DNA of 34,161 bases from Prevotella sp. GTDB taxonomy: Bacteria; Bacteroidota; Bacteroidia; Bacteroidales; Bacteroidaceae. The translations under genes were made by a program, and so were the position numbers. Numbering within the stretch: position 1 is the first letter of the stretch; each line of letters opens with the position of its first letter. The stretch covers positions 1-34,161 of the forward strand of contig JAFLSG010000022.1 of NCBI GenBank assembly GCA_022511065.1. Direction: 5' to 3'. Below, one piece after another: positions 1-8,780 of the stretch. A model generated the notes under the pieces. It did no database searches, was not told the DNA's origin, and was given only the letters and a program-made list of their open reading frames with translations.

Positions 1-503
1 GCAAGTACATCCACAAGGTGCAGTTCGACGAGCTGATGCAGACGCTCGACCTGCCCATCGAGGAGTTGGAGAAGTTTGCCGGTGATGTATTGGAGCGCTT
101 CGACAACCCATTCGTGGATCATCAGGTGACGAGCATCATGCTCAACTCGTTCCCGAAGTTCCAAGCCCGCGACCTCCCCGGTGTGAAGACCTACTTGGAG
201 CGCAGGGGCGAACTGCCGAAGGGCCTCGTGTTCGGTCTGGCTGCCATCATCACCTACTACAAGGGTGGCAAGCGTGAGGACGGTGTAGAAATCGTGCCTA
301 ACGACGACCAGAAGATTATGGACTTGCTGAAGGAGCTGTGGGCTACCGGTGACACGCAGAAGGTGACCGATGGTGTGCTCGGTGCAGAGTTCATCTGGCA
401 GGAAGACCTGAACAAGGTGCCCGGCCTGAACAGCCTCATCAAGCAGTATCTCGACCTCATTCAGCGCGTAGGCATGTTAGAGGCCGTGAAGTCCATCCTG
501 TAA
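1..503 (+). CDS. uxaB: Tagaturonate reductase (altronate oxidoreductase), C-terminal part
   Basis: The reading frame enters from the left edge (first full codon at base 3) and ends with TAA at 501-503, so only about the last 166 residues are seen. The family is NAD-dependent and interconverts tagaturonate and altronate in cytoplasmic galacturonate (pectin sugar) breakdown. The part seen is the helical C-terminal domain of the mannitol dehydrogenase/UxaB superfamily. It carries the stretch NPFVDHQVTSIMLNSFPKF, then ARDLPGVKTYLERRGELPKG and GLAAIITYYKGG, which match the UxaB pattern of a conserved N-P-F, L-N-S, K-x-x-A-R and L-P. The NAD-binding half lies outside the window. The gene is followed directly by two GC-rich hairpins that probably end its transcript. 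A related polyol dehydrogenase is possible but less likely. Confidence 0.8.
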   Translation, partial: KYIHKVQFDELMQTLDLPIEELEKFAGDVLERFDNPFVDHQVTSIMLNSFPKFQARDLPGVKTYLERRGELPKGLVFGLAAIITYYKGGKREDGVEIVPNDDQKIMDLLKELWATGDTQKVTDGVLGAEFIWQEDLNKVPGLNSLIKQYLDLIQRVGMLEAVKSIL

Positions 504-519
504 GCATATCCCCGATTCC

Positions 520-587
520 CTCCCCCGCCAAAGGGGGAGCTATATCGAATCCCCCAACTCCCCCTTCCACCAAGGGGGAGAATTTTT
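520..587 (+). terminator. Double GC-rich hairpin, probable terminator of uxaB
   Basis: Two similar hairpins lie in tandem. The first is at 520-539, with a stem of CTCCCCC/GGGGGAG and loop GCCAAA. The second is at 558-580, with a 9-bp stem of CTCCCCCTT/AAGGGGGAG and loop CCACC, followed by AATTTTT at 581-587. The second hairpin plus T-tract has the form of an intrinsic terminator on the + strand. The near-identity of the two hairpins suggests a dispersed intergenic repeat rather than two independent terminators. It ends only 16 bases before the likely uvrA start. Confidence 0.65.
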
Positions 588-603
588 GAAACCCAGTCTG
601 TAT

Positions 604-3432
604 ATGAACGATTCAATAGAGATCAAAGGCGCGAGAGTAAACAACCTCAAGAATGTCAGCGTGACCATCCCCCGCAACCAGTTCGTGGTGATAGCGGGTG
701 TCAGCGGTAGCGGTAAGTCGTCGTTGGCATTCGACACGCTCTATGCCGAAGGTCAGCGCCGCTACGTGGAGAGCCTGTCGAGCTATGCCCGCCAGTTCCT
801 CGGTCGCATGAACAAGCCCGAATGCGACTTCATCAAGGGTATTCCCCCCGCCATTGCCATTGAGCAGAAGGTGATATCGAGAAACCCGCGAAGCACGGTA
901 GGCACCTCGACCGAGATTTACGAATATATGCGTCTGCTCTACGCACGCATTGGGCGCACCTATTCGCCCATCAGCGGTGAGGAGGTACGCAAGCACTCCA
1001 CAGAGGACATCGTTCAGAAGATGCTGGAATACTCGAAAGGTACGCGCTTCGTGGTGATGGCTCCGCTGCACCTGCCCGAAGGGCGCACCTTGGAGCAGCA
1101 ACTGCGGATGTATATCCAACAGGGCTATGCGAGGATTTACGTCAATGGCGACTTTCAGCGAATAGACGACTACCTCGCCATGCTGTCCGAGGGGGCTGCA
1201 CAAAGCCCCAAGGACGGGGAGATGTTCTTGGTCATCGACCGCCTCTCCGCCGACGACACACCTGACAACATCGCCCGCTTGGTGGATTCCGCAGAGACTG
1301 CCTACTATGAGGGGGGAGGATGCTGCCGCCTGTTGTTCCCACCCTCGAACATCTTCTATGATTTCTCGATGAAGTTCGAGGCTGACGGCATGACCTTTGA
1401 GGAGCCCAACGACAATATGTTCTCCTTCAACTCTCCCGCCGGGGCATGCCCCGAGTGTCAGGGCTTTGGGCGCATCATCGGCATTGATGAGAAATTGGTC
1501 ATCCCCAACACCACGCTGAGTGTCTATGATGGTTGCGTGGTGTGTTGGCACGGAGAGAAGATGAAGGAGTGGAACGAGTGGTTCTGCCGCCATGCTGCCA
1601 AGGATGACTTCCCCATTTTTGAGCCATACATGAACCTCACCCAACAGCAGAAGGACTGGCTGTGGCACGGGTTGCCCTCCGACAAGGGAAAGAAGGAGCG
1701 CCCCTGCATCGACGCATTCTTCCAGATGGTGAAGGAAAACCAATACAAGATACAGTACCGCGTAATGCTGAGCCGCTACCGGGGAAAGACCACCTGCCCC
1801 TCGTGCCACGGTACCCGACTGAAGCCGGAGGCAAACTATGTGAAGATTGGAGGGAGGAGCATCACCGACCTGGTACAGATGCCCGTCATCAGACTGAAAG
1901 AGTGGTTTGAGCGCTTGGAACTCAACGAGCACGATGCAGAGGTGGGCAAGCGCCTGCTGACGGAAATCAAGAGCCGTCTGCAGTTCCTGCTTGATGTGGG
2001 ATTGGGCTACCTGACGCTCAATCGTCTCTCCAACTCGCTTTCGGGGGGTGAGAGCCAGCGCATCAACCTCTGCACCTCGTTAGGCTCATCGCTCGTCGGT
2101 TCGCTCTATATCCTTGACGAGCCTTCCATCGGTCTGCACTCAAGGGACACCGACCGCCTCATCCATGTGCTGAAGGAACTCCAGTCATTGGGTAATACGG
2201 TGGTGGTGGTGGAGCACGACGAGGACATCATGCGCGCCGCAGACCATCTCATAGATGTGGGTCCTGATGCGGGACGATTGGGAGGAGAGATTGTCTTTGA
2301 TGGTGACGCGAAGGACATCAACACCGCCTCGCTCAAGAAATACCCCAAGAGCTACACGGTGAAATATCTGCTCCATCAAGAGGAGATACCCGTGCCCCAG
2401 AGCCGCCGCCCGTGGAACAGATTCATCGGCATACAAGGGGCACGCATGAACAACCTGCGGGGCATTGATGTGAAGATTCCGCTCAACGTGATGACCGTCG
2501 TGACGGGTGTCTCCGGCTCTGGCAAGTCGAGCCTCATCAAAGGGATTCTCTACCCTGCCATGAAGCGACACCTCGGTGAGGTGTTCGATGCACCAGGAGA
2601 GTACCTCGGGCTGAAGGGTGACACCGACGCCATCAAGCACGTGGAGTTCGTGGACCAGAACCCGATAGGTAAATCCACCCGCTCGAATCCCGCCACCTAT
2701 GTGAAGGCATACGACGCGATACGCGACCTTTATGCTGAGCAGCCCTTAGCACAGCAACAGGGCTTTACCCCGCAGTATTTCTCATTCAACACAGACGGAG
2801 GACGTTGCGAGGACTGCAAGGGCGCAGGTGTGATAACCGTAGAGATGCAGTTCATGGCAGACCTCGTATTGGAGTGTGAGACATGCCATGGTCACCGCTT
2901 CAAGCAAGACATCCTTGACGTGGCATTCCACGGCAAGAACATCGACGATGTGCTTAACATGACCATCTCCGAAGCCATCGAGTTTTTCAGTGCGCACGGA
3001 GAGAAGGTTATCGTCAATCGGTTGAAGCCGCTTGAGGATGTGGGATTAGGGTACATCAAGCTCGGGCAGAACTCCTCGACACTCTCCGGTGGTGAGAACC
3101 AGCGCGTGAAGCTCGCCTACTTCATCGGACAGGAGAGACAAGAACCGACCCTCTTCATCTTCGACGAGCCTACGACAGGACTGCACTTCCATGACATCGA
3201 CCGTCTGCTGCACGCCTTCAATGCGCTCATCGAGCGAGGCCACAGCATCGTCATCATCGAGCATAACATGGAGATTATCAAGTGCGCCGACTACGTGATT
3301 GACCTTGGACCAGAGGGAGGAGACAAGGGCGGTAGCCTCGTGGTGGCAGGAACGCCCGAGGAAGTCATTCAATGCAAGGAGAGCCTGACGGGGAAATACC
3401 TGAAAGAGAAGTTGGGCGCTCCCCAAAATTAA
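604..3432 (+). CDS. uvrA: UvrA-family excinuclease ABC subunit A (variant zinc site)
   Basis: UvrA is the damage-sensing ATPase of nucleotide excision repair and loads UvrB at lesions. The protein has 942 residues, close to the usual 940. It has two ABC ATPase modules: Walker A GVSGSGKSS near residue 32 and again near 635; signatures LSGGESQRI near 479 and LSGGENQRV near 827; Walker B DEPSIGLH near 505 and DEPTTGLH near 855. A UvrB-binding-like insert lies at about 115-245. The second zinc site is complete (CEDC...CETC from about residue 736). The first is not: the CPxC pair expected before FSFNSPAGACPEC is replaced by EADG near residue 258. ATG at 604 is chosen because a TTG at 586 lies in the terminator T-tract and adds only a weak extension. 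It may be a second UvrA paralogue rather than the housekeeping copy. Confidence 0.88.
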   Translation: MNDSIEIKGARVNNLKNVSVTIPRNQFVVIAGVSGSGKSSLAFDTLYAEGQRRYVESLSSYARQFLGRMNKPECDFIKGIPPAIAIEQKVISRNPRSTVGTSTEIYEYMRLLYARIGRTYSPISGEEVRKHSTEDIVQKMLEYSKGTRFVVMAPLHLPEGRTLEQQLRMYIQQGYARIYVNGDFQRIDDYLAMLSEGAAQSPKDGEMFLVIDRLSADDTPDNIARLVDSAETAYYEGGGCCRLLFPPSNIFYDFSMKFEADGMTFEEPNDNMFSFNSPAGACPECQGFGRIIGIDEKLVIPNTTLSVYDGCVVCWHGEKMKEWNEWFCRHAAKDDFPIFEPYMNLTQQQKDWLWHGLPSDKGKKERPCIDAFFQMVKENQYKIQYRVMLSRYRGKTTCPSCHGTRLKPEANYVKIGGRSITDLVQMPVIRLKEWFERLELNEHDAEVGKRLLTEIKSRLQFLLDVGLGYLTLNRLSNSLSGGESQRINLCTSLGSSLVGSLYILDEPSIGLHSRDTDRLIHVLKELQSLGNTVVVVEHDEDIMRAADHLIDVGPDAGRLGGEIVFDGDAKDINTASLKKYPKSYTVKYLLHQEEIPVPQSRRPWNRFIGIQGARMNNLRGIDVKIPLNVMTVVTGVSGSGKSSLIKGILYPAMKRHLGEVFDAPGEYLGLKGDTDAIKHVEFVDQNPIGKSTRSNPATYVKAYDAIRDLYAEQPLAQQQGFTPQYFSFNTDGGRCEDCKGAGVITVEMQFMADLVLECETCHGHRFKQDILDVAFHGKNIDDVLNMTISEAIEFFSAHGEKVIVNRLKPLEDVGLGYIKLGQNSSTLSGGENQRVKLAYFIGQERQEPTLFIFDEPTTGLHFHDIDRLLHAFNALIERGHSIVIIEHNMEIIKCADYVIDLGPEGGDKGGSLVVAGTPEEVIQCKESLTGKYLKEKLGAPQN

Positions 3433-3439
3433 GATAAAT

Positions 3440-5470
3440 GTGAAGTACGGACACCAAGGAATCAGGCTCTTTATGATGGTCATGCTCATTGGCATGGCTC
3501 TCATCGCCGATGCAAGGGAAAAGCAGGATTCCTTGATTCTCAGCCGTATCTATCAGTACAGGGAGAACCAACTGCTGTTTACCGATAGCATCAAGGAGAA
3601 TATCTACACCAAGTTCCGCTTTAACATAGAGAAGCGCAACTCCACGCTCTGGCTCATCCCCACCATGTATGTCTTTGCCAAGGGCGACCGCGAGTATATC
3701 CGTGAGGTGTATAGCCAGGCGACATTCACCAATGCCCACGACTATGACATCGAGAGACAGGTACAGGCAAGCACCATCCGCCGCAACCGCGGGGCAATGC
3801 CCACCCTGCTCGACTTCATCACGCCCAACATCTATGATGTGGCGCTTTATGACGGCTATATCCTCTCCCCGTTCAGCAAGACCAACCGCAAGTATTACCG
3901 ATTCCGACAGACCCAGCAGAGCGATGGCACGACGCGCCTCGACTTCCATCCGAAACTCTACAACACGCAACTGCTCAACGGCTATGCCATCGTGGAGACC
4001 GAGACGGGGCGCATCATCCGCACGCTGCTCAATGGTGAGTTCGATATGATAACCTTCCGCACGGAGATTCAGCAGAGCGAAAAGGGAGACCGCTCGCTGA
4101 TGCCGCTCAAGAGCAAGACCGCCGCCACCTTCCGCTTTGCCGGTAACCGCATCGCCACAGTATTCGATGTCAATTACGACTGCCCGGCACAGTTGCCAGA
4201 CAGCATCAGTCGCATATCAAGTCGTGAGATGATGGACTCCTTGCGCCCTACCCCGCTCTCCGAGACCGATAAAGACATATACAAGGCATACGATGAGCGC
4301 ACCCGCCCGGACACCACGGTTACCGACTCCACACCCAAGAAGACGAACCTGCTGAAGAAAATCTTCTGGGACACCATCGGTGACAACCTCGTCACCCCGA
4401 TTGCCGCAGAGAATGGGCCTGCCTATTTCCGCCTTTCTCCTATTATCAACCCGCTCTACCTCAGTTACAGTCACTCCCGTGGCCTTGCCTACAAAATAAG
4501 GCTGCGCTCACGATACACCTTCTCCGCCCACCGCTATTTGACACTCAATCCCACCTTCGGCTATAACTTCAAGCAGACACAGTTCTACTTCACCGCCCCG
4601 CTCCGAATGACCTACAACCCGAAGCGAAACGGATATGCCGAAATCGTCTATGGCAATGGAAACCGCATCAGCAACTCCAGTGTGATGGATGCCATCAACC
4701 ATGAGCATCAGGACACCATCAACTTCGATGACACCGACATGGACAAGTTCCGCGACTATCAACTTCGCGTGTTCAACAACATCATGCTGTTCGACTGGCT
4801 CGACATTGAGAGTGGTTTCGTGTATCACCGCCGTACCGCCATCAACGGGCATCTGATGCGGGAATATGGGATGCCCGACGAATATCGCAGCTTTGCCCCG
4901 ATGCTCGGGTTCAAGTTCAGCCCGTGGTTGGACAGAGGCCCCGTGTTCTCCATCGACTGGGAGAGAGGCATCAAGGGGGTAAACCACTCCGACATCGACT
5001 ATGAGCGTTGGGAGATTGATGCCTCATGGAAACGAAGGATTCCCGGACTGAGGGTGCTCAACCTCCGCGCAGGTGGTGGATTCTACAGCCGCCGCGCGCA
5101 AAACTATTTCGTGGACTTCGCCAACTTCCGCGACAACAACCTGCCCGAAGGATGGGATGATGACTGGAGCGGGAACTACCAGTTGCTGCGAAGCCGCATC
5201 TATAACCAGTCTGACTACTATGTCCGGGGAAACATCTCCTACGAGTCGCCCATGATGTTCGCCACTTGGGTGCCTTACTTGGGAAAGTACCTTGAGAAAG
5301 AGAGGCTCTATGTCAGTTCGGTACTGTTGGATGACTCACGCCCCTACTTCGAGTTTGGCTATGGCTTCACGAACCGCTATATCTCCATCGGGCTCTTTGC
5401 GAGTTTCCAGGGAACAGACTATCAGCGGGCTGGCGTGAGATTCGACTTTGAACTATTCAAACGATGGTAA
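3440..5470 (+). CDS. DUF5686-family outer-membrane beta-barrel protein
   Basis: A 676-residue protein beginning at GTG 3440 (7 bases after uvrA), with a basic n-region followed by a hydrophobic stretch MMVMLIGMALIADA that reads as a signal peptide. The middle has the DUF5686 hallmarks NGYAIVETETGRI and repeated amphipathic aromatic strands such as HRYLTLNPTFGYNF. The chain ends FDFELFKRW, an aromatic C-terminus typical of outer-membrane barrels. Many DUF5686 proteins carry an N-terminal carboxypeptidase-regulatory-like domain; this one does not, so it is a short version. Its function is unknown. It overlaps the start of the helicase gene by 7 bases, so it is probably cotranscribed with uvrA and addAB, although no repair role follows from that. 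Confidence 0.75.
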   Translation: MKYGHQGIRLFMMVMLIGMALIADAREKQDSLILSRIYQYRENQLLFTDSIKENIYTKFRFNIEKRNSTLWLIPTMYVFAKGDREYIREVYSQATFTNAHDYDIERQVQASTIRRNRGAMPTLLDFITPNIYDVALYDGYILSPFSKTNRKYYRFRQTQQSDGTTRLDFHPKLYNTQLLNGYAIVETETGRIIRTLLNGEFDMITFRTEIQQSEKGDRSLMPLKSKTAATFRFAGNRIATVFDVNYDCPAQLPDSISRISSREMMDSLRPTPLSETDKDIYKAYDERTRPDTTVTDSTPKKTNLLKKIFWDTIGDNLVTPIAAENGPAYFRLSPIINPLYLSYSHSRGLAYKIRLRSRYTFSAHRYLTLNPTFGYNFKQTQFYFTAPLRMTYNPKRNGYAEIVYGNGNRISNSSVMDAINHEHQDTINFDDTDMDKFRDYQLRVFNNIMLFDWLDIESGFVYHRRTAINGHLMREYGMPDEYRSFAPMLGFKFSPWLDRGPVFSIDWERGIKGVNHSDIDYERWEIDASWKRRIPGLRVLNLRAGGGFYSRRAQNYFVDFANFRDNNLPEGWDDDWSGNYQLLRSRIYNQSDYYVRGNISYESPMMFATWVPYLGKYLEKERLYVSSVLLDDSRPYFEFGYGFTNRYISIGLFASFQGTDYQRAGVRFDFELFKRW

Positions 5471-8400
5471 AACTTCACACAATGGAAAACATGACACGAA
5501 AGCCGCTGACCGTCTATAAGGCGAGTGCTGGAAGCGGAAAGACCTTCACCCTTGCCACGGAATACATCCGTCTGCTCGTGGAGAATCCGCAGAGCTACCG
5601 CAACATCCTTGCCGTCACCTTCACCAACAAGGCGACCGAGGAGATGAAGATGCGCATCCTGAGCCAGTTGTATGGCATCTGGAAACGGTTGTCCGATTCC
5701 GACTCCTATATGGAGGCGATTGAGAAAAAGACAGGGCAGTCACCCGAGTTCATCAGTGAACGTGCAGGCATTGCACTGAGCAACCTGCTCCACAACTACA
5801 ACTACTTTCGTGTAGAGACCATCGACACCTTCTTCCAAAGCGTGCTCCGCAACATGGCGCGAGAGCTTGACCTCACCACTAACCTGCGCATTGGTCTCAA
5901 CGACACGCAGGTGGAGGAGATGGCTGTGGATAGGCTGATAGAAGACCTCAGTGCCGCCGATATCATGCTCCAATGGATTCTGCGATATATCATGGATAAC
6001 ATCTCCGATGACAAGTCGTGGAATGTCATCCATCAGATTAAGAGCTTTGGGCGCACCATATTCCGCGATGAGTACAAGGCCGTAAACCGCGCATTGGAGC
6101 AGAAGATGGCAGAGCCGGGCTTCTTTGAGAACTACACCGCCCGCCTGCGCGACATCCGTAAGAATGCCTTGGAGCGCATAAAGGAGATTGGCGAGAGTTT
6201 CTTTGATGTGCTCGATGGCGAAGGACTGACCATCGACGACCTGTCCTACGGCAAGGGCGGAGTGGGTGGCATCTTCTTCAAGTTCCGCCAAGGGGTCTTC
6301 GACGAGAGCGTGGCAGGTAAGCGCGTGACGGATGCCGTAGGCGCCCCGGCGAAATGGTACAAGAAATCGCATCCCCGTCGGGAACTCATCCATTCGCTCG
6401 TCGAATCAACCCTGAACGACATCCTCCGCTATGCCCTTGAGGAGCGCCCCCGCCAATGGAAGCTCTACAAGTCTGCTGACCTCACGCTCCGCCACCTCGA
6501 CCAGCTCCGTCTGCTCGGTAGCATTGAGAAGAAGGTGCGCGAGCTCAACGAGGATGCCAACCGCTTCCTGCTCAGCGACACGCAGCAACTGCTCCACTCC
6601 CTCATCGATGGAAGCGACTCACCTTTCATCTTTGAGAAGATTGGCACACAGTTAGAGCATGTCATGATTGACGAGTTCCAGGACACCTCCACCGTGCAAT
6701 GGCAGAACTTCAAGGTGCTGCTTGCCGAGGCGATGAGCCACGAGGACAGCAGTAACCTCATCGTGGGTGATGTGAAGCAGAGCATCTACCGCTGGCGCTC
6801 TGGCGACTGGCGCTTGCTGAACGACATAGAAGCCCAATTCCCCCCGCAGCAGATTACATCGGAACCGCTTGACACCAACTACCGTTCGGAGCGCAACATC
6901 ATTGAGTTCAACAATACTTTCTTCCGCCACGCTGCCCAATTGGAGTATTTGGCACAGGAAGAACTCAACGCCGCCGAGGCGGAACAGCTCCAGAGAGCAT
7001 ACGCAGATGTGGAGCAGGAAGTGCCCAAGCATCGGAAAGAGCAAGGACTCGTCCGCATCGACCTGCTGCCTTCAGATGACTACCAAGCCCAAGTGCTCCA
7101 TCAGCTCGCCGACACCATCGGAGAACTTACCGCACAGGGCATCAGCCAACAAGAGATAGCCATCCTCGTGCGTGTCAATAATCAGATACCCCTCATCGCC
7201 GAATACTTCATGGAGCAGATGCCAGAGGTGACCATCGTATCTGATGAAGCCTTCCGCCTTGATGCCTCCGATGCCGTTTGCCTGCTCATCCATGCACTCC
7301 GTCTGCTTGCCCATCCTGACGACCTGCTCACGAAGGCTGCCCTTGTCAAGAGCCATCAGAGCGCCGTGCTTGGCAATCCCGCTTCCGATAATGAGCTGCT
7401 CCTCAGTCTTGACAACTTGGACGACTTGCTGCCCGAGGCATACATCCGTCATTTTGAGGAACTGCTCACCATGCCGCTCTACGACTTGGTGGAACGCCTC
7501 TATGCCATCTTCCGATTGGAAGAACTTAGTGGGCAGAGCGCTTATGTGTGCGCCTTCTACGACCACCTCTCCAACTATATCAACGAGAATGCCACAGACA
7601 TTGACACTTTCCTCGGAGAGTGGGAAGAGACCCTATGCACCAAGACCATACAGAGCGATGAGACCAATGGCGTGCGCATCATCTCCATCCACAAGTCGAA
7701 AGGTTTGGAGTTCAATCACGTTATCGTGCCTTTTTGCGACTGGCAATTAGAGAAGCAGAGTGGTAATATCCTTTGGTGCTGCCCGTCGGAGGAACCCTTC
7801 AACGACCTGCCCATCGCACCCATTGATTACAGCAAGAATCAGATGATGGGCACCATCTACGAACAGGACTACCTCCACGAGCACTTGCAGAACACGGTGG
7901 ATAACCTCAACCTGCTCTACGTTGCCTTCACCCGCGCCACGCATAGCCTTTTCGTCATTGGCCGTCGTGGGGGCAAGGCTTCCCGCTCTGCTCTCATCGA
8001 GCAGTGTCTGCCCCTCGTGGCAAAGGACATGCCCAGTGCGCTGCTCTCCGGGATGGAGGATGACAAAGCACCCGTATCATTCTCTTACGGTACGCTCCTT
8101 TGCCTATCCCCGAGTGCTTCTGATGCACCCGCATCCCCTGTTCTACCCGCAGATGACTCCGCCACCCGCAACGTGTTCCTTCAGCCCGCCGCCCCTGTCA
8201 ATGTGGCCATCAGGACATACGAGAGCAAGGTGACCTTCCAACAGAGTAACCGAAGCCGTGACTTCGTAGAACAGGATGATGAGGAGATGAGCCGCAAGCG
8301 CGACTATATCCAGACAGGTAGCGTGCTGCACGAAATCTTCTCGACCATCCGCACGGTAGATGACATCCCCGATGCGCTCCGCCGCCTTCAGTTCGAAGGT

Positions 8401-8766
8401 GTGCTCTACGACGAGCGCATCACTGCCGACCATATCACCTCCTTGCTGCGCAAGCGTTTGGAAGACCCGCGCGTGGCAGACTGGTTCTCTCCCCGTTGGA
8501 CACTCTTTAATGAATGCGCCATCCTGTCCGTGGATAACGATAAGGTGGTAGAGCGCCGTCCCGACCGTGTGATGACTGATGGGCATGAGTGGATTGTCGT
8601 TGATTTCAAGTTCGGCAGTCCCAAACCCGAGTATGTGGCGCAAGTACGGGAGTACATGAAACTTGTCTCGGATATGAACGCCGCACGGACATCACAACAG
8701 CCTGCCACCGTGCGAGGCTACCTCTGGTTCGTCTATTCCAACAACATTGAAGAAGTCACGCTTTAA
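5464..8766 (+). CDS. addA: AddA-type UvrD-family helicase/nuclease
   Basis: Helicase-nuclease subunit of an AddAB complex, which unwinds and resects double-strand breaks to feed RecA recombination and also degrades linear foreign DNA. The 1100-residue chain shows superfamily 1 helicase motifs in order: Walker A ASAGSGKT at 20-27, Walker B MIDEFQDTS near 402, GDVKQSIYRWR, LDTNYRS, ISIHKSKGLEFNHV and LLYVAFTRAT. The C-terminal part has a RecB-type PD-(D/E)XK nuclease: GSVLHEIF, RRPDRV, VVDFKFG near 1045 and YVAQVREY. The start overlaps the previous gene by 7 bases; an alternative ATG at 5482 would drop six residues. The partner addB follows after 14 bases. A RecB-like name is possible, but pairing with an AddB-like nuclease favours AddA. 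Confidence 0.87.
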   Translation: MVKLHTMENMTRKPLTVYKASAGSGKTFTLATEYIRLLVENPQSYRNILAVTFTNKATEEMKMRILSQLYGIWKRLSDSDSYMEAIEKKTGQSPEFISERAGIALSNLLHNYNYFRVETIDTFFQSVLRNMARELDLTTNLRIGLNDTQVEEMAVDRLIEDLSAADIMLQWILRYIMDNISDDKSWNVIHQIKSFGRTIFRDEYKAVNRALEQKMAEPGFFENYTARLRDIRKNALERIKEIGESFFDVLDGEGLTIDDLSYGKGGVGGIFFKFRQGVFDESVAGKRVTDAVGAPAKWYKKSHPRRELIHSLVESTLNDILRYALEERPRQWKLYKSADLTLRHLDQLRLLGSIEKKVRELNEDANRFLLSDTQQLLHSLIDGSDSPFIFEKIGTQLEHVMIDEFQDTSTVQWQNFKVLLAEAMSHEDSSNLIVGDVKQSIYRWRSGDWRLLNDIEAQFPPQQITSEPLDTNYRSERNIIEFNNTFFRHAAQLEYLAQEELNAAEAEQLQRAYADVEQEVPKHRKEQGLVRIDLLPSDDYQAQVLHQLADTIGELTAQGISQQEIAILVRVNNQIPLIAEYFMEQMPEVTIVSDEAFRLDASDAVCLLIHALRLLAHPDDLLTKAALVKSHQSAVLGNPASDNELLLSLDNLDDLLPEAYIRHFEELLTMPLYDLVERLYAIFRLEELSGQSAYVCAFYDHLSNYINENATDIDTFLGEWEETLCTKTIQSDETNGVRIISIHKSKGLEFNHVIVPFCDWQLEKQSGNILWCCPSEEPFNDLPIAPIDYSKNQMMGTIYEQDYLHEHLQNTVDNLNLLYVAFTRATHSLFVIGRRGGKASRSALIEQCLPLVAKDMPSALLSGMEDDKAPVSFSYGTLLCLSPSASDAPASPVLPADDSATRNVFLQPAAPVNVAIRTYESKVTFQQSNRSRDFVEQDDEEMSRKRDYIQTGSVLHEIFSTIRTVDDIPDALRRLQFEGVLYDERITADHITSLLRKRLEDPRVADWFSPRWTLFNECAILSVDNDKVVERRPDRVMTDGHEWIVVDFKFGSPKPEYVAQVREYMKLVSDMNAARTSQQPATVRGYLWFVYSNNIEEVTL

Positions 8767-8780
8767 TCCCCCACGCAAGA

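Noticed and set aside
613..1932. Long antisense open frame (439 codons) opposite uvrA
   Set aside because: It mirrors the codon pattern of a convincing uvrA on the other strand, and its translation shows no recognisable motif.
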